This document shows, piece after piece, positions 55,554 to 64,000 of a DNA stretch of 64,000 nt (its first letter is position 1; every line of letters starts with the position of its first letter). The notes under the pieces were generated by a model, which saw nothing but the letters and a program-made list of their open reading frames with translations, did no database searches and was not told where the DNA came from. Made by a program: the position numbers and the translations under genes. The stretch comes from Sodiomyces alkalinus F11 (taxonomy: Eukaryota > Ascomycota > Sordariomycetes > Glomerellales > Plectosphaerellaceae). Location of the stretch: positions 3,507 to 67,506 of the forward strand of contig NW_021167085.1 in NCBI RefSeq assembly GCF_003711515.1. The letters are read 5' to 3'.

Positions 55554-58500
55554 TCGCCTCGTGGGAGCCGTGTGGTGACGCATCGAATTGGGGGGCGGGA
55601 ACGGGAACGGGAATGGGAATTTACATATTCAGGGCAGTGATGTGATAATGCCAATAGATGATGGACGGCTTAGGTCAGGACATATCCATGACCACAGCAA
55701 CACTACTATTGTTAGGACCCAGAGGTAGATCAAAAAAGAAATCCGGCGGATGCGACTACAATGAGAGCTTTCGAAGCAACCCTGATATGACGATGTAATG
55801 CACATGGCCCTCATTAACGTGGTGTTGGTGACTTTGCTTCCTCTTCTCTCCTATACCAGTCTCTTGACACCCCTCCTCCTGGAGTCGCTTTACCCAGCGT
55901 CTTCCGTCACCGGATCAGTGTTGTTGCCAGGATTCCTTTCTCTGGCCCCATACGCCCCTCTCCAGTAGCTTACCGTTGTTATTGATCCCATCCTTCTCCT
56001 CCTCATCTCTCCTCATCTTCCTCGCTAAGCTGAGACAGAGGGCATGATGAGTCCCCGCACATGTGGCCACACATCTGTCCCGCTCTGCTGGCCTCGGTAG
56101 GCTAGCTATATCTTGCGATTCTGTCTTTCACCTGATCCCGGATTGTCAAGGTCATCGACTGGCCATCATTTCTACCGGACTGAGTGGCTATCAGTTAAAT
56201 CTCCTGATCAATAGCTGCGTAGTATCGACAGCTACCCTCGGTGGCGGTGGCAATTGAAATAGGACTAACAGGTCCCACTGGCTACTACAGGACTTAGTGC
56301 CAGCAATGCCCGCCCGCATGACGGAGACATGAGCCAGCTGCCACAAGCCCACACACCAGGAGTGCTGTCTCTTCTCTTTTACACGTACATACCTTTGTCC
56401 TATCAGCTGGTACCCGAATCCCAGACTAGAGAAGCCAGAGGAACAAGGCTGTCCAAGAATATCGGCGCCGGAAGACGGTTCGAAGTCACCAGAGCTCGCA
56501 ACTCAGCCCATCCTCAACTACTTGGCACCGATTACAGATCATCCCAGACCGAAGACTACTCCTGTACTACGATTACGTGATACCGGCCGCCCGCCTGGCC
56601 GGCTAGAGAACCAGGAGCCCGGCGAAAGGATCGAGTTGCTCCAGGGTGTCGTGTCTGTAGTATTCAACTTGTGATTCATTCATCCCGCTCTCTGGAGTCG
56701 GGGCTTGATATACAGTTCTGGGATATTAAAGGCGTCCAGAGGGGCAACGCTGGGCAGCAAAGACGTTTGTGGAGGGAAGGATTGCAGATTTGCATGTTCC
56801 GGTTGCTCTGGCATAGGGTGGCTCGTGGACGAGACTGAACAAGACCTCGCGTGTGCTCTCCAAAGGTCAGCGAGAAGGGGGATAGAGAAGGGAGGCCAGA
56901 TCCCCCAAACCCCCAGAAAAATTGTGTCAGGAGACTTGCATGTGGTGTGACGACCGACTCGATCCGATATGGGTTCAGGACCAGGTGCAAGTGAACTGAT
57001 ATGACCACCCACAGAAGCAGGACGAGGTCGAGCCGGGAGGTCGTTGTTTCTCCTCAGGTAGCCTCCGTTCGCCGATCCGCACCGTGTAGGGTAATTATTG
57101 ATTGAATAATTGACCCTAGCTGTACGACATGCAGAGATGCAGGACAACTGTCAACCTGAGTGTCCCGTGCAGATAGAGAGACGTAAGCAAGAATACCACT
57201 GGCTATCGTGAGACTACAAAGGTTGGGAAACTACAAATGCGGATACTTCGCAGAAACCAGGAAGGTTCTCGTTTAATATTCTAATGACTTGATGAGTTGA
57301 CGGTTTTCATGTGAAAATATCGCGATTTCGACCAGAGCACCATTGAGAGTACGAGAAGTGTGTTGATAAAGTACGAAGGCAAAGGACTGGGCTGTAGCGA
57401 CGACACAAGACCAAGCACCGGTCCCACGTGGGGGCCCCGCTTCTTCCGTCGGGGACTAAACGGCGCTCCTGGATCTTGGGTCACATCGGATCCTTCTGAT
57501 CATCCCCTTCACGTACGATACTTAGGTACTTACCGTCCGTGCTCCGTAGAGTTTAAATCAAAAAGAAGCCGAGCAGTGGGAGATATTTCGCAGTCGTTTT
57601 GACATGTGATTGCAGCGGGGGAACGGAATCAATGGGACACAAGAAAAATGTATGGGATGGAATTGGAGAATTCCGTTATTCAACAAATCATTGGGGTGTC
57701 GTCGTCGAGGATGCAACTCGCAGGGGGTTGGGGGGGTTAAAGTACAATATAGAAGGTACCTGTACATGCAGTCAAGTCCCGACCACTCCGCTTTATCGTG
57801 CTAGGCTGTTTTTCCCCGACATATTTGTCCTATCAGAGAGCAGCAATTCGCACCCGAGTAATCTCTATGGAGAGGTACGTACATACAGAGGCGCACAGAC
57901 TGACCCATCGCCCAGACACCCGCGCAGCGCGATTCTCAACAAAATCAGGGGGTGTTCATCTGTGGTGGGTAGTGCGTGAAAAGGCCGGGGTCGTATCCCC
58001 AACAGAGACTTAGTTTGACCGCAAGGAAATGGGATTTCAGAAGTACCGGGACACGAAGATCGATAGAGTCAACATTTTACCATAAGGTACCTTACGAAGA
58101 ACGAATATAGAAGCTGAGTCGCAGCATTTTGGACTTTGCCCCTCCATTGAAAAAGTTTCTGTGCTTTTGGTATGGGTGACAAACAGGCATATATTTTCAT
58201 TCTATTCGAACGTAGAACGTGTAAGGAACGTATCAAGCGGCAATTGTGTACCAGCTACCGGGGAAGCAGGATTCGCCATACATTGTACTGGGTAGCCGTA
58301 CATACATTATCGAACCCCAATCTAGTGAAACTTGGACGAAATATGAACCCCCCTCTTTTCGCCCGCCCTATCTTTCCCTGTTCCTGTCCATCGTACAAGA
58401 AAGGAAGCCATACATAACTAACTACAGGTGTACAGCTAATTACGAATAGAGAGATGGGGAAATGGAGGTTCCGTGCAGTGTGTGGTGAACGACAATGTAC

Positions 58501-60386
58501 TATCACATGCCCACGCCAACTTTTACTCTCCCAATTCCAATACCCAAGCCAGTGGCGGACCGGCCCTCTTTCTGGAACAGTTTTACCGATAGCACAAAGC
58601 ACTGAAGTTGTCTATCGATCGTTTCCGACTCCAGAATCAGGTTACGTAGTTCTTCTGACTCGCCGAGAAGGGGATCTTCCAAGTCAAGGCTTTCGCCCAA
58701 CACTAGCACGATTCGAGCAGAGTGTCTACGTGTAGGGCAGCTGAAACCAAATATCTTCTCTCTTTTTGTAGGACATCCACCTCGTTGTCTAACGGAGCGT
58801 CCAGTTAGAAGGACTGGACGAAGTATCCGCATGACTAAGGTACTGAACACTTCAGACATGGACAATGTGCAGTTGCAGGGGCGGGAGACACTTCCAATCG
58901 GGTTCCGTTCGACCGGCATACGCAGACTTCCTTCCGCCTCTCTACTGTAATTCGTACCTCTTCATGCATTTCGTGGCCCTTTTGTCTTGGACATTGATAC
59001 ATGACTTGCTGGTCATGGAGCACTTGCATATGCTCTGGGCCTCGCATCGGATGAAGCGCCAGACCATCAGCACCAGACCATCCATCCCAAGGGGAGACCG
59101 CCTGGGAATTATTGGATTGAGTATAGGAGCGAGTGGCGGTGTGATGAGACGATGTGGTGGTTACAAGTCAGGTCGCTCCTGCCGTATGATGGATGTACTC
59201 TGTACGATCCGCCCCCACTTGGACAGGAGTGAGGTTCGGTTCTCAAATGCGCTGGCTGGTTGATACCAGACCTCGCCACGCGGGTTCAATTTCCGTGAAG
59301 GCCTTCCTTCTTAGGGCGGGCGTCTCTCTACCTTAGACTCCCTGACATAAGGTAGTATGGAATACGCAGGAAATATGGACAAGACAGAAACTGGGGAGCG
59401 AGAGGAGGCGTAAAACTGGACAGTTGTTTCAATATGAAGCTTGCCAGGTCTCCATGCTCTATCCGTGCTCTGTTCGGAATTTCTTCGAGATTTCCGGATC
59501 ACAGCCGAGGCACACTCATAAGGTTAGCGTCGATCGGTTCGATGCGGGTAACCTTGCCGTGACACTGGGATAGAGCTTAACAGATCGTTCATGCCTCCTC
59601 CAGAGAAGCTTCACTGCAAGTGACGGTGATGTTGTTCGCTGGTGGGAACAGGAAATTGCGGGGCGTCGGTCGCAAGGGGGGTGCAAAGAAGACCCACGCG
59701 TCGGCTCCACCTTTCCCAACAGAAACGCAATGGAGCACCAGGGTCCAGCGCCAAGTGCAGGTACTTCGGCTTTTGTACCTCCTCTCCCCTGATCCTCGTC
59801 TCCACTCAACTCCACGACCAGTGAGACAGGACAACAGTTATTTTCCTGGCTGGTCTTGGATAAAGGGTTGACGGTGAGGGCGAGGTGGTTCAGACAAAGG
59901 ATTTCCCGAGCCCTAGGTCGTCCGAGACGGTTAAGCTTGTGCTTCTCGGCTGGTCTCTTTTTTGGTGTGTTTGGTGTGAAATAAGTGAATAATAGTACGT
60001 ACCGCAGGCCACATCCCCCCTCGGCGTCCCTGTGCTTCTCCATATTGCGGTCTTGCCTTGTGGACGGTTTTTTTTCATCTTTTTTTTTTTCTTTTCTTTT
60101 TTCTCGCCCTCCTATTCTTTCATTTTCGGATCCCTCGAGTCCTGTTTAATAACCTCCTTTCCTCGTCTCCCTTCCCTTTTCTTACCTCTAACCCACCCCT
60201 TTACAACCCCTCCCTATCCCTCCCACTTACCGGTACCCTTGGGATACCATTCACCTCGATCCTTCCCCAAGCACCTGGCTAGGCATATTCAACGTCCTAA
60301 CAGCTTGCGTGAAGCAGGGCTCCAGCTTTGGTCGAAACGAGCAGTTGCCCTTTGAGTTCCTTCTCCCTCATCACAACCCTTCAACC
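55554..60386. other. 4.8-kb stretch without a supportable gene
   Basis: Next to CCT2 it holds a (GGGAAC)n-like patch at 55598-55617. The remainder has many short open frames on both strands (up to 175 codons) with no signal peptide, domain or codon bias. The final 330 bases (T/C-rich, 60065-60386) should be the desaturase leader. GTAC-rich words and near-random base composition suggest old, decayed DNA. One T-loop-like word near 59282-59296 does not fold into a tRNA. Confidence 0.5.
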
Positions 60387-61916
60387 ATGGCTGCGCCATT
60401 CACCACTTCGCTGCCGGCGAAGAACCCCGTCCTTCGCCGGACGCTCACCGCCAACACGGATCTGGATATCTCTACCCCTTCCACCGCCATGGGCTCTCCC
60501 ATGGACTCGCCCAGGCACTCCGCCTCCTCCACGTCCCTCTCCTCCCTCGCTTCCGAGCACGCCAACGGTGAGAAGGTCCACTACGGCAAGCTGCTCGACA
60601 CCTACGGCAACGAGTTCACCCCGCCCGACTTCACCATCAAGGACATCCGCGACGCCATCCCCAAGCACTGCTTCGAGCGGTCCGCCCTGCGCGGATACGC
60701 GTACATCATCCGCGACATCATCCTGCTCGCCACCACCTTCACGCTCTGGTACAACTTGGTCACGCCCGAGTACGTGCCCTCCAAGCCGGCCCGCGCGGCC
60801 CTCTGGGGGCTGTACACCGTCCTGCAGGGCTTCTTCGGCACGGGCCTGTGGGTGATCGCCCACGAGTGCGGGCACGGCGCCTTCTCGGCCTCCAAGACCA
60901 TCAACAACCTCACGGGCTGGGTCCTGCACTCGGCCCTGCTGGTCCCCTACTTCAGCTGGCAGATGTCCCACAGCAAGCACCACAAGGCCACGGGCAACAT
61001 GGAGCGCGACATGGTCTTCGTGCCCCGCACCCGCGAGCAGCACGCCACGCGCGTCGGCCGCCTGGCCCACGAGCTGGCCGAGCTGGCCGAGGAGACGCCC
61101 ATCTACACCTTGCTCATGCTCCTCGGCCAGCAGGTGATCGGCTGGCCCAACTACCTCATGACCAACGTCACCGGCCACAACAACCACGAGCGCCAGCGCG
61201 AGGGCCGCGGCAAGGGCAAGCACAACGGCTTCGGTGGTGGTGTCAACCACTTTGATCCCCGCAGCCCCATCTATGACGACAGGGATGCCATCAAGGTCGT
61301 TCTGTCGGATATCGGACTGGCCATCGCCATCGGCGGCCTCGTCTACCTCGGCAACAGGTTCGGCTGGGCCAACTTGGCTGTGTGGTACTTCATTCCTTAT
61401 CTGTGGGTGAACCACTGGCTGGGTATGTTCTCTCTCTCTCTCTCTCTTCCCCCTCCCCCCTCTTCATCCTGTCGTGTCGCCGCCTGACGCTAACCCGGTC
61501 GTCCTGCAGTGGCCATCACCTTCCTCCAGCACACCGACCCTACCCTGCCCCACTACACCGGCGACCAGTGGAACTTCGTGCGGGGCGCGGCGGCGACGAT
61601 TGACCGCGAGATGGGCTTCATCGGGCGCCACCTGTTCCACGGCATCATCGAGACGCACGTGCTGCACCACTACGTGAGCACGATCCCCTTCTACAACGCC
61701 GACGAGGCCACCGAGGCCATCAAGCCGGTCATGGGCAAGCACTACCGTGCCGACACGCGCGACGGGCCCTGGGGCTTCATCCGGTCCATGTGGACGGCGG
61801 CGCGCGTGTGCCAGTGGGTCGAGCCCAGCGAGGGGGCCGAGGGCGCGGGCAAGGGCATCCTGTTCTTCCGCAACCGCAACGGCATTGGCATCAAGCCTTC
61901 CAGCAATCCCCAGTAG
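60387..61916 (+). CDS. Delta-12 (oleate) fatty acid desaturase
   Basis: ER membrane di-iron enzyme converting oleoyl to linoleoyl chains on phospholipid. Exons 60387-61422 and 61510-61916 give 480 aa; the 87-nt intron has a GTATGT donor, a (TC)n run and CTGCAG. The three histidine boxes are HECGHGAF, HSKHHKATG (HxxHH) and HVLHHYVSTIPFY (HxxHH). Hydrophobic spans lie around IIRDIILLATTFTLWYNL, ALWGLYTVLQGFFGTGLWVIA, LLGQQVIGWPNYLM and VVLSDIGLAIAIGGLVYL. The N-terminal 55 residues are Ser/Thr-rich and cytosolic. The FTIKDIRDAIPKHCFERS block is typical of fungal FAD2-type enzymes; a delta-15 or bifunctional activity cannot be excluded from sequence. Start is the first ATG of the frame after the leader. 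Confidence 0.92.
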
Positions 61917-62404
61917 AGAACAATAGGAGGGCTTTTGTTTTCCTGGTGAATTGTTTTTATGCCGCTTCGCATGAAAAAGAAAAGAAAAAAGAGTCCTAAA
62001 AGAAAGGAAGGAAAAGACGGGACGTGTGGGAGCAGTAGTCGGGCTCGATCGACTTTGGGGTCTCGTGTTCCGCAACGACGTCGACACACCTGAAGACAGC
62101 CCCGATTCGTTCGGTACAGGTCGCAGCATCGTTTAGCGGGTTGATGGTTCTTAATTATTGATTGACCGGGGGGGGGGGGGGGGTTTGGCCGTCGTGCAAG
62201 GCCCAGGCCCCGACAGTTTCCGCGGGTTCTCGCAACTTTTGGGAGGACAAGACTCGCGTGCCACCACGATAACGCTATGGTGGGGTACGGGAAAGGAAAT
62301 ACATAATATCGTGAGACCGCAGTACAGAGGAAGGCCCACGGCCCACGGGCAGCGACATGTCAGCTGGCTCTGGCTCGCAAGAGTCGCTGGCGGGGTTGAG
62401 ACCT

Positions 62405-62454
<50 letters not shown>

Positions 62455-62984
62455 AGGGGGGGTAGAGGAAGAATAGAGATACGCTAGAGCAGAATTAGAG
62501 AGCATTTTTGACGTCCATGTGTTTCTTTCTTTCTTTTTTTTTTTTCCTTTTCCTTTCCTTCTACTTGGTTGATTGATTGATTGACGGAGTTTGAGAAGAA
62601 ACCATGACGGCGATGGGACATGGGAACATTGAGCGGGTCGTTCAGGGTTTGAGGTGTCGGTGTCCAGGGAGTTCTACTTGGACCAATAAGCTCTCGCCCA
62701 GACACTGAGCCGACGAGATGCGTACCAAACCGACTGGACTTGCACCTTCACCCTTCACCTTCACGAGGCACAAGATCTCGCTGGTCTACCAGACGCATCT
62801 CGATTCACAGTTACGCGGCATATTCGAGCGAAAGACAATATATATCAAAAAGGCTAACAAGGTCTCCATTCCCAATGTTCCAGAATCCAACCTAGTTCCA
62901 CAGAGGTCCATTCCTCCCACTCCGCTATTCCAAGGTATGTCGTAGGCTCAAGGACGGGACATAGTATAGGGAAACAGGCCCAGC
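61917..62984. other. Convergent intergenic region with long G runs
   Basis: Contains a G run of about 16 near 62168, a G run of about 48 at 62406-62453, and T-rich DNA at 62520-62560. No protein-like frame. Confidence 0.5.
62406..62453. repeat. Poly-G tract of about 48 nt
   Basis: Uninterrupted G, then AAGGGGGGG. Exact length is unreliable for any sequencing method. Confidence 0.9.
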
Positions 62985-63632
62985 TCAAGCTTCATGAACC
63001 GTCACCTCAAAAGGCCCCGCCTCAAACGGTCCCGACAGTCTCTCCTCATCGGTATACATATTATCCAGCCGGCCCGGGGTCAACTCCTCAACCGGGATAG
63101 TCCAGACGCCCATCCACGTCCCCCGGACGGCGACCTTGGGGTTCGGGCCCAGGTCCGCGGGCGGCACGATCTCCTCACGCAGCACGTGTTCTTGGGTCCT
63201 CGTCTCGCCGGGTTTCAGGGTGACGAAGGAGTCGCGCGGCGGGGGCATGACGCGGCGGATCTGGATGGTGGGGATGTCGAGGGGCTGGCGCGCGCCGTCC
63301 GGGGTGATGGCGAAGAGGCCCAGCGGGAGGGCGGCCGGGTCGAGGGGGGATTCCCAGGTGAGGATGGTGAGGCTCGTGTCGGGGCTGTTGTTGGTCACGT
63401 CGAGGGCCAGGGTGGGCGGCGTGGTGGCGGTTTGCCGGATGTGGACGGCGAGGTGGGAGAGGACGTCGTTGGGCATGGCTCTTGCTGCGGGTGGTGGTAG
63501 GGGGACTGTATCGTCGGCGTTACTGCTGGCTGCGCGGGTCCAGACTGTGAAGAGGACGGAGATGGCGACGAGCACGAAGACTGCTCGGAGGGGGCTCAGT
63601 CGGCTTTGGAAGGAGCTCATGGAAGTCTGCAC
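62985..63632 (-). CDS. Secreted or membrane-anchored protein with Ig-like beta domain, unknown function
   Basis: A single exon gives 215 aa from the first Met (211 from MSSFQS). One hydrophobic segment (LRAVFVLVAISVLFTVW, residues about 15-31) is either a signal peptide or an N-terminal anchor. The rest is beta-rich: HLAVHIRQTATTPPTLALDVTNNS, SLTILTWESPLDPAALPLGLFAI, IRRVMPPPRDSFVTLKPGETRTQEHVL, then a tail with GTWMGVWTIPVEEL. The pattern 'N(N/P)S-x-T/S-LTILTW-SPLD-LGLFAI' is like fungal extracellular proteins with an Ig-like fold related to metalloprotease propeptides (deuterolysin type). No protease domain follows, so if the likeness is real it stands alone. Function unknown. Confidence 0.65.
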   Translation of the reverse strand: MQTSMSSFQSRLSPLRAVFVLVAISVLFTVWTRAASSNADDTVPLPPPAARAMPNDVLSHLAVHIRQTATTPPTLALDVTNNSPDTSLTILTWESPLDPAALPLGLFAITPDGARQPLDIPTIQIRRVMPPPRDSFVTLKPGETRTQEHVLREEIVPPADLGPNPKVAVRGTWMGVWTIPVEELTPGRLDNMYTDEERLSGPFEAGPFEVTVHEA

Positions 63633-64000
63633 TCCGTATGGACTCGGATGGTCTTGGCGGATTCTGCCTTTACTCTGCCTTGTTCTTCTTTTTCGTTCTG
63701 ATTTCTCGCTTCTTTCTTGCTTCTTTCTTGCTTCTTCCTTGCTCAGGTATGGAGGGGATAGTCGTCGATTTATTGTTTATCGGGAACTCGACAGTGGCCA
63801 AAGGTAAGTGAGTGAAGAAAAGGAGAGCGGGGTATCGGTAGGTAGGTAGGTAAGGTAGGTAGATATATCGATCGAAGGGAGAATACTACGAAGTACTCTG
63901 TAGTACGGATACAATAGTCTCTGTCGAGCAAAAGTCGCACAACTCTATTTAATACGAGTTGAGATAGTTATCGCGAGTCGTTGATGAAAGTACCTACCTA
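63633..64000. other. Upstream region of the last gene, with TAGG repeats
   Basis: T/C-rich DNA lies next to the gene. A (GGTA)n/TAGG tetranucleotide run lies at about 63837-63862, and ACCTACCTA recurs at the right edge. No gene supported. Confidence 0.45.

Noticed and set aside
57955..58005. GGGG-TCGTAT-CCCC hairpin resembling a tRNA T-arm
   Set aside because: Loop lacks the TTC signature and no cloverleaf can be drawn.
59275..59300. tRNA-like T-arm (GCGGGTTCAATTTCCGT)
   Set aside because: No matching acceptor stem, D-arm or anticodon loop in the 60 bases upstream.
60381..61415. 344-codon minus-strand frame opposite the desaturase
   Set aside because: Shadow frame produced by high GC3; no recognisable feature.
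1..64000. CRISPR arrays, rRNA genes, transposase or reverse transcriptase genes, phage or viral genes
   Set aside because: Looked for and not seen; repeats present are microsatellites, short tandem repeats or in-frame protein repeats.

Overview
The window looks like nuclear DNA from a filamentous ascomycete, most likely a Sordariomycete and perhaps Sordariales. I infer this from short GT-AG introns with CTAAC/CTGAC-type branch sites, GC-rich coding sequence between AT-richer pyrimidine-tract intergenic DNA, two AA9 lytic polysaccharide monooxygenases, and housekeeping proteins that read like Neurospora/Chaetomium orthologues. I see no bacterial, viral, rRNA, CRISPR or transposase signature. 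All gene models come from reading frames, splice consensus and recalled family sequences; no transcript or database search was available.

Layout. 1-7 kb: a secreted Cys/His tandem-repeat protein running off the left edge, a small eight-cysteine secreted protein, a SAM methyltransferase, and a three-exon AA9 LPMO. 7.8-16.1 kb: TRAPP II subunit TRS130/TRAPPC10, divergent from methylthioribose-1-phosphate isomerase (MRI1), then a secreted M20 metallopeptidase. 17.4-28.6 kb: a CAMK-type kinase, geranylgeranyltransferase I beta (CDC43), ILM1-like membrane protein, the NatB auxiliary subunit MDM20/NAA25 (six exons), and COX23 (four small exons). 29.4-36.1 kb: a coiled-coil gene that appears broken by two frameshifts, a two-TM hydrolase-like protein, and a GT31-type glycosyltransferase. 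36-38.7 kb: gene-poor DNA with a 75-N assembly gap. 38.7-49.7 kb: a second AA9 LPMO with a polybasic tail, a LigB-type dioxygenase, a membrane-anchored amidohydrolase, and a TBC-domain protein. 50.4-55.6 kb: eIF3b (PRT1) divergent from CCT2. 55.6-60.4 kb: a 4.8-kb stretch where I support no gene. 60.4-64 kb: a delta-12 fatty-acid desaturase and a small membrane-anchored or secreted protein.

The genes do not form an obvious pathway cluster; this is mostly ordinary core genome. Shared divergent promoters (TRS130/MRI1, M20/kinase, CDC43/ILM1, amidohydrolase/TBC, eIF3b/CCT2) are the main organisational theme. The less ordinary material is the HWHC-repeat secreted protein and its small Cys/His-rich neighbour, the basic tail of the second LPMO, the likely catalytically altered hydrolase-like and TBC proteins, the CCT2 start codon isolated in a 3-nt exon, the double-frameshift gene, and several G-rich hexanucleotide repeats within or beside genes.
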